The position numbers were made by a program, and so were the translations under genes. From Actinomycetota bacterium (GTDB lineage: Bacteria; Actinomycetota; Thermoleophilia; Gaiellales; F1-60-MAGs149): 64,000 bases of DNA. Positions within the stretch are counted from its first letter, which is position 1; each line of letters begins with the position of its first letter. The stretch covers positions 33,786 through 97,785 of the forward strand of contig VGBM01000001.1 in assembly GCA_016870485.1 (NCBI GenBank), read 5' to 3'. The notes under the pieces were generated by a model. It ran no database searches, was not told where the DNA came from, and was given only the letters and a program-made list of their open reading frames with translations. This document shows positions 1-8,888 of this stretch, one piece after another.

Positions 1-15
1 CCAGCGCGGGCCGCG

Positions 16-702
16 CTAGGCGGCGACGGCCTCGACGCGGGTGGGCAGCGAGCGGTTCGCCCACTCCATGCCGGCGCCGAGCACGATCAGGCCGACCAGC
101 TGGCCCCCGTAGAGGAGCTCCTCCCCGCCGAAGCGCGTGAGGGTGCCGGCCAGCGCGATCACGATCACGCCGGCGAGGATGGCGGCGTTCGGGCCCGGCT
201 TGCGCCGGCGCGCGATCGAGACCACGGCGCCGGCGACGAGCAGCGCCGTGCCCACCGAGTTCATCGCGATCGCCCATAGGAACGCATGCCCGACGAGGGC
301 CTCGTTCGGGGGCGCCCCGAGGCCCTCGGAGGCGGCGAGGAGCGCCTCGTCGACGGACGCGAGGATCACGCTCACCGCGGCGCCGAGGCACGCCGTCACG
401 AGCGCCCCGAGCATCACGAGCGCGAACGACCGCGGCAGCGCCAGAAACGCCGACCCGGCGCCGAGAAGCGCCACGCAGAGGCAGGCGCCGGCCAGGTAGT
501 AGACCGTGAACGAGGCCTCGCCCCAGCCGTCGGCGGTGCCGTAGGCGGCGGCGCCGTTCGCCGCCGCGAAGAGCAGCAGCCCGAGGGCCCAGAGCGGCTT
601 CTGGGGCGCGAAGCGGCGGACGGCGCTGCCCGCCATCCGCGCCGCGAGCGCCCCCGCCACGAGCGCCGTCAAGAGCGGCAGGAGCGCGGAGTCGTGCAGC
701 AC
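16..702 (-). CDS. Hypothetical multi-pass membrane protein
   Basis: A 228-residue protein made largely of hydrophobic segments (roughly seven predicted membrane spans) that ends in VEAVAA. I do not recognise a family. The GTG at 702 is preferred because a TAGCCT hexamer lies 7 nt upstream, the leaderless arrangement seen across this window, and because the longer upstream reading is Arg/Ser/Pro-rich and overlaps the divergent permease gene. Only about 20 bp separate it from that gene, so the two share a promoter region. No catalytic motif is visible, so the function is unknown. Confidence 0.6.
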   Translation of the reverse strand: MLHDSALLPLLTALVAGALAARMAGSAVRRFAPQKPLWALGLLLFAAANGAAAYGTADGWGEASFTVYYLAGACLCVALLGAGSAFLALPRSFALVMLGALVTACLGAAVSVILASVDEALLAASEGLGAPPNEALVGHAFLWAIAMNSVGTALLVAGAVVSIARRRKPGPNAAILAGVIVIALAGTLTRFGGEELLYGGQLVGLIVLGAGMEWANRSLPTRVEAVAA

Positions 703-708
703 GCCCCG

Positions 709-714
709 TAGGCT
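709..714 (+). promoter_or_regulatory. Leaderless -10 (TAGGCT) for the EamA permease at 722
   Basis: TAGGCT is followed by 7 nt and then the ATG, so transcription should begin at or next to the start codon. No -35 was recognised. Confidence 0.5.
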
Positions 715-715
715 A
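710..715 (-). promoter_or_regulatory. Leaderless -10 (TAGCCT) for the membrane protein at 702
   Basis: TAGCCT lies 7 nt before the GTG at 702 and overlaps the divergent -10 at 709-714. No clear -35 is visible. Confidence 0.45.
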
Positions 716-721
716 CCGGCG

Positions 722-1654
722 ATGGCGTTGTCGCGAACCGCATCGGGCACTCTGCTCGTGGCCGGCGCGGCGGCGCTGTGGGGCTTCAACGGCACCGTCT
801 CGGCCCTGGTCATGGAGGCCGGCGTGCCGCCCTCGCGGCTGGCTGAGGCGCGCATCGTCCTCGCCGCACTGCTCCTGCTCGGGTGGCTGGCCTGGCGGGA
901 CCGCGCCGCCCTGCGCCTGACCCGCCGCGAGGCGCTCGCCTTCGCGAGCTTCGGCATCATTGGCCTCGTCGGGGTGCAGTGGCTGTACTTCGAAGCGATC
1001 AGCCGCATCCCGATCTCGATCTCCCTGGTGATCGAGTACTCGGCGCCCCTGCTCGTGGCCCTCTGGGTGCGCTTCGCCTGGGGCCGGCGGCTGCCGGGGG
1101 CCGTGTGGGCCGCGATCCCGCTCGCCCTCGTCGGCCTCGCGCTCGTCCTCGACCTCCAGGGCGGCGTCGACGGGCGCCTCTCCGCGCTCGGCGTCGCGCT
1201 CAGCCTCGGCGCCGCCTGCTGCTACGCCTACTACGCGCTGCACGCCGAGCGGCTCGCCCAGCACCGCTCGGCCACCGCCGTGCTCGCCATCGGGCTCGGC
1301 TTCGGGGCCGTCGCCCTGCTCGTGGCGCAGCCGCCGTGGTCGTTCCCCTTCGCCGCGGCGGCCGGCTGGTCGGACGGGCTCGGCGTCGACCTGCCGGTCT
1401 GGCTGATGCTGCTGTGGGTGTCGGTGCTCGGGACGATTGCGCCGTTTGCGATGCTGATCGCCGGCGTGCGGCTGATCGGCGCCGACGGGGCCAGCGTGAC
1501 GGCGATGATCGAGCCCCTGATCGCGGGCGCCGTGGCCTGGGTCCTGCTCGGGCAGTCCCTCTCCCCCCTGCAGATCCTCGGCGGCCTCGTCGTTCTCGTG
1601 GCCGTGGCCTGGGCGCAGGTCAGCCGCGCCCGCGCCGAGACCGTCGCGCCCTGA
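722..1654 (+). CDS. EamA/DMT-superfamily permease
   Basis: A 310-residue inner-membrane protein with about ten hydrophobic segments arranged as two EamA-like halves. The start LLVAGAAALWGFNGTVSALV and the second-half motif GASVTAMIEPLIAGAVAWVL are typical of drug/metabolite transporters (RhaT/YedA type), which usually export amino acids or small metabolites. The substrate cannot be read from the sequence. The ATG at 722 follows a leaderless -10. It runs convergently into the GMC oxidoreductase gene with a 9-nt gap. Two further EamA permeases lie at 61.6-63.3 kb but are not obviously its closest relatives. Confidence 0.85.
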   Translation: MALSRTASGTLLVAGAAALWGFNGTVSALVMEAGVPPSRLAEARIVLAALLLLGWLAWRDRAALRLTRREALAFASFGIIGLVGVQWLYFEAISRIPISISLVIEYSAPLLVALWVRFAWGRRLPGAVWAAIPLALVGLALVLDLQGGVDGRLSALGVALSLGAACCYAYYALHAERLAQHRSATAVLAIGLGFGAVALLVAQPPWSFPFAAAAGWSDGLGVDLPVWLMLLWVSVLGTIAPFAMLIAGVRLIGADGASVTAMIEPLIAGAVAWVLLGQSLSPLQILGGLVVLVAVAWAQVSRARAETVAP

Positions 1655-1663
1655 GCGCCCGGC

Positions 1664-3184
1664 TCAGCCGTGGAGGATCAGGTCGGCGCACTTCTCGCCG
1701 ATCATGTGCACGCCGACCACCGGGTTGACGGTGGTCAGGGCCGGGAAGATCGCGCCGTCCGCGACGCGCAGGCCCTCGACGCCCTTCACGCGCAGGTCCG
1801 GGCCGACCACGGTGGTCGGGTCGTCGACGGCGCCGATCTTGCAGCCGCCGAGAGGGTGGTAGACCGTGTGGTGCACGGCCCGGCCGTAGGTCGAAAGGTC
1901 CTTGCGCGACGTGATCTTCGGCCCGGGCGCCACCTCGCGCTTGATCCAGTCCTTGAAGGGGCCGGTGGCCGCGACCTCGCGGGCGATCTCGAGGCCGTCG
2001 ACGATCGTCTGCTCGTCGTAGCCGTCGGGATCCGTGAAGTAGCCGAAGTCGATCGCCGGCTGGATGTCGGGGTTCTTCGAGAGCAGCCAGAGGCGTCCGC
2101 GCGACTTGGTGCGCGGGATGTTCGGGGTCATGCAGATGCAGTAGCGGTCGTCCGGCACCGGGTAGCCGTGCCGCTCCGTGTTGAACGTGAACGGCAGCTG
2201 GTACGTGTGGTACATCAGGTCCGGCCGGTCGTCCTCCTGGAGCCGGTTGACGAACAGCGCGCAGTCCGCGCCCATCACCGTCTGCGGGCCGAGCGGCTTC
2301 TTCAGCTCCCAGATGATGATCGACTCGGGGTGGTCGAGGATCTCGCCGCCGACGCTCGGCAGGTCGTGCTGGACGTCGATGCCGAGCCCGCGCAGCTCGT
2401 CCGCCGGGCCGATGCCGCTGAGGAGGAGCAGGCGCGGCGAGTCGATCGCCCCGGCGCAGAGGACGATCTCCTCGCGCGCCGTGTAGGTGACGGGGCCGTC
2501 GGGGCCGACGCAGTCGACGCTGCGGGCCCGCGTGCCCTCCAGGTCGATGCGCAGGCAGCGCGTGTCGCAGATCACGTGCAGGTTCGCGCGCGTGTCCATG
2601 ATCGGGTGCAGGTAGGAGACGCTCGAGGACGAGCGCACGCCCGTGGCGGGGTCGTAGGCGACGTCGAGGAAGCCCGCGCCGTCCAAGAACGGCTTCGCGT
2701 TCCAGTCGGGCTGGCGCTCGACGCCGGTCGCGGCGACGGCGGACTCGATCCAGTCCGGCAGGATCGGGTCGCGGTCCTGCTCGGGCACGATCTGGTGCTT
2801 GTTCGGGAGCTTGGCGTACCACTGCTCCATGCCCGCGCCCTCCCAGCCGGTGGCGCCCTGCGCGGCCCAGTCGTTCCAGTCGCCGGGCAGCGGCTTGAAC
2901 CAGATCATCGTGTTGTGCGACGAGCAGCCGCCGAGGACGCGTGCGCGGCTGTGCACGATGTGCGAGTTGCCGCGGGGCTGGTGCTGCGTCGTGTACGCGT
3001 AGTCGAGCGGACCCTCGAGCAGCTCGAGCCAGCGCTTGATCTTGAGCACCTCGTCGTACGGGCGATCGTCGGGTCCGGCCTCGATGATCGCGACCTGCAG
3101 GTCCGGGTTCTCGCTCAGCCGCGCGCCGATCACGGCGCCCGCCGTGCCGCCGCCGACGACGATGTAGTCGAACTCCGTGGCCAT
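1664..3184 (-). CDS. GMC-family FAD-dependent oxidoreductase
   Basis: A 506-residue flavoenzyme of the glucose-methanol-choline family, likely oxidising an alcohol with FAD. It has the N-terminal dinucleotide-binding motif VGGGTAGAVIGARL at residues 9-22, a GMC signature around RARVLGGCSSHNTMIW, and the C-terminal catalytic block with YHPLGGCKIG and NPVVGVHMIGEKCADLI. The ATG at 3184 is chosen over a TTG at 3214 because GAAGGGG lies a few bases upstream and the longer form would begin inside the -10 hexamer. The nearest known groups are choline dehydrogenase and alcohol oxidase. The substrate is unknown and the neighbours give no pathway. Confidence 0.85.
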   Translation of the reverse strand: MATEFDYIVVGGGTAGAVIGARLSENPDLQVAIIEAGPDDRPYDEVLKIKRWLELLEGPLDYAYTTQHQPRGNSHIVHSRARVLGGCSSHNTMIWFKPLPGDWNDWAAQGATGWEGAGMEQWYAKLPNKHQIVPEQDRDPILPDWIESAVAATGVERQPDWNAKPFLDGAGFLDVAYDPATGVRSSSSVSYLHPIMDTRANLHVICDTRCLRIDLEGTRARSVDCVGPDGPVTYTAREEIVLCAGAIDSPRLLLLSGIGPADELRGLGIDVQHDLPSVGGEILDHPESIIIWELKKPLGPQTVMGADCALFVNRLQEDDRPDLMYHTYQLPFTFNTERHGYPVPDDRYCICMTPNIPRTKSRGRLWLLSKNPDIQPAIDFGYFTDPDGYDEQTIVDGLEIAREVAATGPFKDWIKREVAPGPKITSRKDLSTYGRAVHHTVYHPLGGCKIGAVDDPTTVVGPDLRVKGVEGLRVADGAIFPALTTVNPVVGVHMIGEKCADLILHG

Positions 3185-3213
3185 CCCTTTCCCCTTCACG
3201 TGCGTACGCGACA

Positions 3214-3219
3214 ATCGTA
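3214..3219 (-). promoter_or_regulatory. Probable -10 (TACGAT) for the GMC oxidoreductase
   Basis: TACGAT lies about 30 nt upstream of the ATG at 3184, leaving a short leader that contains the GAAGGGG ribosome-binding site. This is one of the few leadered promoters in the window. Confidence 0.4.
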
Positions 3220-3249
3220 GCCCCTGCGGGCCGCCCTGTCAGGAAGGAG

Positions 3250-5523
3250 TCAGGCCGCGGTGCGCCGGCCGGACGGCCGCACCCGCAGGAGGCGCGCGAA
3301 CCGGACGGGCAGGTACCAGTTCGCATCGCCCGCGATCTGCATGAAGGCGGGCACGAGGATCATCCGGATCAGGGTCGCGTCGATCAGGATCCCGGCCGCG
3401 AGGCCGAGCCCGAACTGCTGGAAGGCAGACAGGGAGCCGAGCAGGAAGCCGCCGAAGGCGGCCACGAGGATGATCGCGGCGGCCGAGACGATCCGCCCGG
3501 TGCGCTGCAGGCCCTGGGCGACCGCGTCCGCGTTCGAGAGCCCGCGGTCGTAGAGCTCGCGCATGCGGGTGACGAGGAACACCTCGTAGTCCATCGAGAG
3601 CCCGAACAGCATCGCGAACAGGAAGATCGGGATCCAGGCCTCGATCTGCCCGACCGGCTCGATCCCCGCCCACGCGCCCCAGCCGTCCTGGAAGACCAGC
3701 ACCAGGAGGCCGTAGGCCGCGGCCACGCTGAGCACGTTGAGGATCACGGCCTTGAGGGGCAGAAGCAGCGACCGGAACGCCCGCACGAGCAGGATGTAGC
3801 TGGTCACGAGCACGAACAGGACGAGCCACGGGAAGGCCCCGTAGGCGCGGTCGATGAAGTCGATGCCGGCCGCGGGGCCGCCGCCGACCTGGACGGTCGC
3901 CGCGGCGGGGAAGCCCGCCGCGGGGACGATCTCGGCGCGGATCCGCCGGGCCAGCGCCTGGCTCGACTCGGCACCGTACTGGTCGCGCGAGGCCGCGGTC
4001 ACGAGGGCGTAGCGACCCGTCGGGTCGACGAGGCCGGCGGCGATGGCCTGCCCCCGCGCCGCGGGGGTGTCGCCCTCAGCGAGCAGGTCGGTCGGTGCGG
4101 CGACGGCTGTCGGCTGATCGCCGACCTCGGGGTCGTCGCGCAGGAGCCCGGCGAGCCGCCCGATCGCGGCGGCCTGGTCGGCGGACCAGACGCCGTCGGG
4201 CGCGCCCGTGTCGACGACGACCTGGGACGGGGCGAGCGGCCCCGCCCCCACCTCGCGCTCGAGCTTGAGCATGCCCTGGACGCTCTCGACCTGGGCGGGC
4301 AGCCCGTCGTTCGAGCCCGGGGTCAGCGAGATCCCGAACGTGGGGACCGCCAGAGCGAGCAGGATCGCGCTCCCCGTCACGAGGAACGGCCACGGCCGGC
4401 GCATGATGGCGCCGCTCAGGCGCACCCAGAAGCCGCGCTCGCCCTCCTCCTCCATGCGCTCGCGCAGAACGCGCCTGGGGACCACGCGCAGGTGGCCGAG
4501 CCGGTGCCCGAGGATGCTGAGGAGCGCGGGCAGGAGCGTGACGGCGGCGAAGATCGAGATCAGCGGGATCACCAGGCCGCCGACGCCCATCGAGCGGATG
4601 AAGGGCAGGGGCAGCACGATCAGGCCCGCCAGACCGACGGCCACGGTCAGGCCGCTGAAGACGACGGCGTGGCCCGCGAACCGCATCGTCGGCCGCAGCG
4701 CCTCGCGCACGGCGTCGCGGTCGAGCCGGACGAGCCGCGGCTCCTGGTCGGGCAGGGCGCGCTCGCGCTGGATGCGGTGCATCTCCTCGCGGAAGCGGTA
4801 GACGACGAGCAGGGAGTAGTCGATCGCGATCCCGATGCCGATCAGGGTCACGAGGTTGGTGACGTAGATCGCCATGTCGATCTGGTGGGCCGCGATCCAG
4901 ACGATGCCGAGCGTCGTCGGCACCGTGGCCAGGGCGAACACCAAGGGCAGGAACGTCGAGATGATCGTCCCGAAGATGAACAGGAGGACGAACGCGGCGA
5001 TCGGCACGGCGATCGCCTCCCCGCGGATCAGGTCGCGGTCGACGACGGGCTGGAGGTCGCGGTTGATCGCGACCTGGCCGCTCAGGTACGCGGTGCCCCC
5101 CTCCACCGCCCCGATCGCCGTGCGGACGTCCTCCACGCGCAGCTGGGCCGCGGCGGGCTCCAGGGTCGTCCCGATCGCGACGTAGGCGAGCGGCCCCGAG
5201 CTCTGGACGGGCCCCGGCTGGGCGTCGCCGAGCGCGGCCCCGGCGCGGGCGGCCGCGGCCTGCGTCGCCTCGAGGAGCGCCGGCGAGGCGTCCGCGCCGT
5301 CCGCGCTCTCGACGACGAGCAGGAACGTGGAGTCGCCGCGCTGCCCGAACTCGGTCTCGAGCGTCTCCAGGACCGCCGTGGACTCCGTGTCGGGGAGGTC
5401 GAAGCGGTTCGAGAGCAGGTCCGACAGGTTGCGGCTCGCCACCAGCGAGACCGCGACGAGCACGACCCAGCCGATCACGATCGGCCAGCGCAGGCGGTCG
5501 GTGAGGTTGGCGATGCGCTCCAT
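3250..5523 (-). CDS. MMPL/RND-family transporter
   Basis: A 757-residue membrane transporter with the MMPL layout: one N-terminal span, a large extracytoplasmic loop, a block of spans, then a second loop and a second block. The paired proton-relay motifs are visible as GIAIDYSLLVVYRFREE in the first half and FGLSMDYEVFLVTRMRE in the second. Family members export lipids, siderophores or hydrophobic compounds using the proton gradient. It lies 54 bp downstream of the carotenoid desaturase on the same strand and may be cotranscribed with it, so export of a terpenoid or lipid is possible but not shown. Confidence 0.88.
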   Translation of the reverse strand: MERIANLTDRLRWPIVIGWVVLVAVSLVASRNLSDLLSNRFDLPDTESTAVLETLETEFGQRGDSTFLLVVESADGADASPALLEATQAAAARAGAALGDAQPGPVQSSGPLAYVAIGTTLEPAAAQLRVEDVRTAIGAVEGGTAYLSGQVAINRDLQPVVDRDLIRGEAIAVPIAAFVLLFIFGTIISTFLPLVFALATVPTTLGIVWIAAHQIDMAIYVTNLVTLIGIGIAIDYSLLVVYRFREEMHRIQRERALPDQEPRLVRLDRDAVREALRPTMRFAGHAVVFSGLTVAVGLAGLIVLPLPFIRSMGVGGLVIPLISIFAAVTLLPALLSILGHRLGHLRVVPRRVLRERMEEEGERGFWVRLSGAIMRRPWPFLVTGSAILLALAVPTFGISLTPGSNDGLPAQVESVQGMLKLEREVGAGPLAPSQVVVDTGAPDGVWSADQAAAIGRLAGLLRDDPEVGDQPTAVAAPTDLLAEGDTPAARGQAIAAGLVDPTGRYALVTAASRDQYGAESSQALARRIRAEIVPAAGFPAAATVQVGGGPAAGIDFIDRAYGAFPWLVLFVLVTSYILLVRAFRSLLLPLKAVILNVLSVAAAYGLLVLVFQDGWGAWAGIEPVGQIEAWIPIFLFAMLFGLSMDYEVFLVTRMRELYDRGLSNADAVAQGLQRTGRIVSAAAIILVAAFGGFLLGSLSAFQQFGLGLAAGILIDATLIRMILVPAFMQIAGDANWYLPVRFARLLRVRPSGRRTAA

Positions 5524-5577
5524 TGGGGGACGGCGGGGCGGAATCTCCGCGGACTTTCCTTTCGCAGACGGCCCCGG

Positions 5578-7041
5578 TCAGGCGCAATCGGCGAGCGCGA
5601 GCTGCGCCGCGATCTTGCCGCTGAGGAGGACCAGCGGCAGCCCGCCGCCGGGGTGCGCGCTGCCCGAGGCCAGGTACAGGCGCTCGGCTGCGGGCGAGGC
5701 GTTGCGCGGCCGCAGGAAGGCCGCGCGTGGGCCCATCGAGGCGGTGCCGTAGATCCCGCCGCCGGGGGCGCCCGTCAGCCGCTCGAGGTCGGCCGGGGAG
5801 CGGCGCAGAACCACACGCGCCCGCCGGCGGGCGTCGAGCCCGAGCGCGTCGAGCCGGTCGAGCAGGTGCTCCTGGTAGCGCTCCGCCTCCGCGTCCCAGT
5901 CGACGGGGCCGCTCTGGGGTGCGTTGACGAGGACGAACCACGACTCGTCGCCCGGCGGGGCGCAGGACGGGTCGGTGGCGGCCGGGTTGCAGAGGTAGAT
6001 CGTCGGGTCGTGCGGCGGCTGCGGATCGTCGAAGACATCGGCGAACTCCGCCCGGTAGTCGCGCGGGAAGAAGATGTTGTGGTGCGCGAGGCCTTCTGTC
6101 CGCCCCTCGATCCCGAGCATCAGCACGAAGCCCGACAGGCTCCCGGGCGCGCGCTCGATCGCACGTACCGCCTTGGGCGCGTCGAGGAGCGACCCGTAGA
6201 GCGTGGCGGCGTCGCAGTTGGCGATCACGCAGTCGGCGCGGTGCCGCTCGCCGTCCGCGGTCTCCACGCCGACGGCGCGGCCGTGCTCGACGAGGACGCG
6301 CCGCACGGCGGTCCCGAGCCGCACCTCGGCGTTCCGCTCGACGGCCACGTCGCGCAGCACCTCGGCGATCCGGTGCATCCCGCCCGCCGGGTGCCAGGCC
6401 CCGTAGGCCGCCTCGGCGTACGGGATGACGGCCATTGTCGCGGGCGCGCGGGCCGGGTCGGCGCCGGAATACGTCGCGTAGCGCTCGACGAGCTGGCGCA
6501 GCCGCGGGTCGGCGAAGCGGCGGGCGGCAAAGCGGTCGAGGGTCGTATGGGCGAGGATGTCGCGGGGGTCGACCGGGGTGCCGCTGCGCCGCGCCAGGTC
6601 GAGCGGGCCTCCGAGGGGCTCAGAGAGGAACAGCGGCAGGCTCAGTTCCCAGGTGCGCCGGCCCTGCTCGACGAGGGACCGCCAGGCGTCCCCCGCCCCT
6701 GGCTCGAGGGCCTCGACGGCGGCGGCCATGGCGTCGGCGTCGCAGTGGCTGTCGAGTTCCGTCCCGTCGGCCCAGCGGTAGCGGCAGAGCGGCGCGACCG
6801 GGAGGAGCTCGAGCCGGTCGGCGAGGTCGACGTCCGCGGCGGCCAGCGTGTCGGCGATCGTGAACGGCATCGTCAGGAGCGATGGGCCCGTGTCGAACGT
6901 GTGGCCCGCGGCGCGCTCGAGCCCGAGCTTGCCGCCGACCCGCTCGCCCGCCTCAAGCACCAGCACCTCCGCCCCCGCCCCGGCGAGGCGCACGGCGGCG
7001 CCGAGGCCCCCCACGCCCGCGCCGATCACGATCGCGCGCAT
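5578..7041 (-). CDS. CrtI-family phytoene desaturase-like oxidoreductase
   Basis: A 487-residue FAD-dependent amine-oxidase-fold protein. The N-terminus MRAIVIGAGVGGLGAAVRLA is the dinucleotide-binding motif, followed by EAGERVGGKLG. The C-terminal LYLASGSAHPGGGLPLVLLS is the carotenoid-desaturase signature that closes over FAD. The family desaturates phytoene or later C30-C50 carotenoids. Its ATG overlaps the stop codon of the CruF-like gene by one base (TGATG), so the pair is translationally coupled. IspH, which supplies the isoprenoid precursors, is divergent just beyond. Desaturase is most likely, but ketolase or isomerase paralogues of CrtI cannot be excluded. Confidence 0.82.
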   Translation of the reverse strand: MRAIVIGAGVGGLGAAVRLAGAGAEVLVLEAGERVGGKLGLERAAGHTFDTGPSLLTMPFTIADTLAAADVDLADRLELLPVAPLCRYRWADGTELDSHCDADAMAAAVEALEPGAGDAWRSLVEQGRRTWELSLPLFLSEPLGGPLDLARRSGTPVDPRDILAHTTLDRFAARRFADPRLRQLVERYATYSGADPARAPATMAVIPYAEAAYGAWHPAGGMHRIAEVLRDVAVERNAEVRLGTAVRRVLVEHGRAVGVETADGERHRADCVIANCDAATLYGSLLDAPKAVRAIERAPGSLSGFVLMLGIEGRTEGLAHHNIFFPRDYRAEFADVFDDPQPPHDPTIYLCNPAATDPSCAPPGDESWFVLVNAPQSGPVDWDAEAERYQEHLLDRLDALGLDARRRARVVLRRSPADLERLTGAPGGGIYGTASMGPRAAFLRPRNASPAAERLYLASGSAHPGGGLPLVLLSGKIAAQLALADCA

Positions 7042-7817
7042 CAGCCGGGCTCCCCGGCGCGCAGGCGCAGGAGCGCCGGCACGGCGAACAGGCCCATCGC
7101 GACGAAGGAGGCGATCGCCACGCCCCAGCCCGCGAAGAAGAGGGCGTGGGCGACGGTCTCGCCGATCCACGTCCACGCGAAGAGGAGCGGCCCGAGGGCG
7201 TCGACCAGCGTGCGGCGGCTCGGCACGTGCGGGACGCGGGCCACGAGCGCCCACCAGCCGAACAGGGCCAGGCCGACGGCGAACCAGCCGAGGAAGTTGA
7301 CGAGCGGGATCCCCACGTAGGCGCCGCCGTTCGGCCACTCCCAGTACCCGATCCCCACCATCTGCGGGTCGAGCGCCACGTCCCACGCGGTCAGGGCGCC
7401 GGCGGCGACGACCGCGCGCACGAGCGGGGTCGAGCCGACCAGCTCCCCGACCCGCCAGGCCGGATAGGCCATCATCGCCCAGGCCAGCGGGATCATGATC
7501 GGCACGTCAAGGAGCTGCGGCTGGAGGCGCTCGGTGTAGAGGTACTCGCTGAACGGGAAGCCCGTGGCCACGCCGATGACCTCCGACAGGTAGCCGACGA
7601 GGAAACCGAGCCCCGCGAGCGACAGCGCGAAGCGCGGCCCGGACCGCGCCCAGGCCGCGGCCACGGAGGCGCCGAGGAAGAGCGCCACCGTCAGCACGGT
7701 CATGCGGTCGACCCAGGCGGCGGGCGCCTGCGGGTAGTAGAGCTGGGCGACCACGAGCAGCGCGAACAGCCCGAGGGCGATCAGGACGGCGGGAGGGCGG
7801 CGCGCCACGGCCGTCAT
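7041..7817 (-). CDS. CruF-like carotenoid biosynthesis membrane protein (DUF422)
   Basis: A 258-residue multi-spanning membrane protein with about seven hydrophobic segments. Motifs GYLSEVIGVATGFPFSEYLY and TAWDVALDPQMV, together with a GxYxGIPLxNFxGWF-like stretch, are typical of the DUF422 family that includes bisanhydrobacterioruberin hydratase and CruF 1',2'-hydratase. Such enzymes add water to the end of acyclic carotenoids. It is the first gene of the coupled pair with the CrtI-like desaturase. The start at 7817 is an ATG reading MTAVARRP. Family assignment is good, but the exact reaction is inferred. Confidence 0.8.
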   Translation of the reverse strand: MTAVARRPPAVLIALGLFALLVVAQLYYPQAPAAWVDRMTVLTVALFLGASVAAAWARSGPRFALSLAGLGFLVGYLSEVIGVATGFPFSEYLYTERLQPQLLDVPIMIPLAWAMMAYPAWRVGELVGSTPLVRAVVAAGALTAWDVALDPQMVGIGYWEWPNGGAYVGIPLVNFLGWFAVGLALFGWWALVARVPHVPSRRTLVDALGPLLFAWTWIGETVAHALFFAGWGVAIASFVAMGLFAVPALLRLRAGEPG

Positions 7818-7857
7818 GGTACGGCCGATCGGGTCGCCGCCTGCGATGGTGAAGCGG

Positions 7858-7863
7858 TACCCT
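7858..7863 (+). promoter_or_regulatory. Leaderless -10 (TACCCT) for ispH
   Basis: TACCCT ends 7 nt before the ATG at 7871, consistent with a leaderless transcript. Confidence 0.5.
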
Positions 7864-7870
7864 TCGAGCC

Positions 7871-8839
7871 ATGCCCCCCATCGAGCTGATTCTCGCCGCC
7901 CCGCGCGGCTACTGCGCCGGCGTAGATCGGGCCGTGGAGACCGTCGAGCGGGCGCTCGAGCTGCAGGGCGCCCCCGTCTACGTGCGCAAGCAGATAGTGC
8001 ACAACCTCCACGTGGTGCGCGACCTCGAGGCGCGCGGCGCGGTCTTCGTCGACGAGGTCGCCGAGGTGCCCGAGGGCGCCACCGTGGTGTTCTCGGCGCA
8101 CGGCGTCGCGCCGACCGTCCACGGCGAGTCCTCGGAGCGGCGCCTCGACGTGATCGACGCCACCTGCCCGCTCGTGACCAAGGTGCACAGCGAGGCGAAG
8201 CGCTACGCCCAGCGCGGCTACCGGATGCTGCTGATCGGCCACGCGGCCCACGAGGAGGTCGTCGGCACGATGGGCGAGGCGCCCGACGCGATAACCCTCG
8301 TGGAGACGGAGGCCGACGTCCCGCTCCTGCCCGACTACGACCCCGCGCAGCCCCTCGCCTACCTCACGCAGACCACGCTATCGGTCGACGAGACGCGCGG
8401 CATCATCGAGGCCCTGAAGGCGCGCTACCCCTGGATCGTGGCGCCCGCGAAGGACGACATCTGCTACGCCACCTCCAACCGCCAGGCGGCCGTCAAGGAG
8501 CTCGCGAAGGCCACGGACCTGGTGCTGGTGATCGGCTCGGCGAACTCCTCGAACTCCTGCCGGCTGGTCGAGGTCGCGCGCGAGGCGGGCGTGCAGAGCC
8601 ACCTGATCGAGGATGAGACGGAGATCGACCCGGCCTGGCTCGAAGGCGTCGAGCGGGTCGGCATCACCTCCGGCGCGTCGGCCCCCGAGCGGCTCGTGCG
8701 GCGCGTGATCGGCTGGTTCGAGGAGCGCCACGGTCCCCTGCCGGTGTCGGAGCTCGAGACCGTCCACGAGGACGTCTCGTTCAACCTGCCGCGCCCGATC
8801 CGCCGCGCGCTGGCGGTCGTCGACGCCGACGACCAGTAA
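7871..8839 (+). CDS. ispH: 4-hydroxy-3-methylbut-2-enyl diphosphate reductase
   Basis: A 322-residue iron-sulfur enzyme that makes IPP and DMAPP in the last step of the MEP pathway. The three cluster-binding cysteines are in place: C15 in RGYCAGV, C99 in DATCPLV and C198 in DDICYATSNRQ. The conserved SAHGV and GSANSSNS motifs are also present. Length matches the family. It is divergent from the carotenoid gene pair, so precursor supply and carotenoid synthesis sit side by side. The ATG at 7871 is supported by a leaderless -10. Confidence 0.97.
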   Translation: MPPIELILAAPRGYCAGVDRAVETVERALELQGAPVYVRKQIVHNLHVVRDLEARGAVFVDEVAEVPEGATVVFSAHGVAPTVHGESSERRLDVIDATCPLVTKVHSEAKRYAQRGYRMLLIGHAAHEEVVGTMGEAPDAITLVETEADVPLLPDYDPAQPLAYLTQTTLSVDETRGIIEALKARYPWIVAPAKDDICYATSNRQAAVKELAKATDLVLVIGSANSSNSCRLVEVAREAGVQSHLIEDETEIDPAWLEGVERVGITSGASAPERLVRRVIGWFEERHGPLPVSELETVHEDVSFNLPRPIRRALAVVDADDQ

Positions 8840-8852
8840 CGGCCGTTCACCA

Positions 8853-8881
8853 TGGACACGCCCCGCCGCGCGGCGTAGGAT
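8853..8881 (+). promoter_or_regulatory. Promoter for the secreted protein at 8889 (TGGACA - 17 nt - TAGGAT)
   Basis: A -35-like TGGACA at 8853-8858, a 17-nt spacer, and TAGGAT at 8876-8881 that ends 7 nt before the ATG. It is the most complete leaderless promoter in the window. Confidence 0.6.
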
Positions 8882-8888
8882 CCGCGCT

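Noticed and set aside
4492..7320. Long plus-strand frame (942 codons) opposite the MMPL, CrtI and CruF-like genes
   Set aside because: The product is low-complexity Arg/Gly/Asp-rich and matches no family, while the opposite strand encodes clear proteins.
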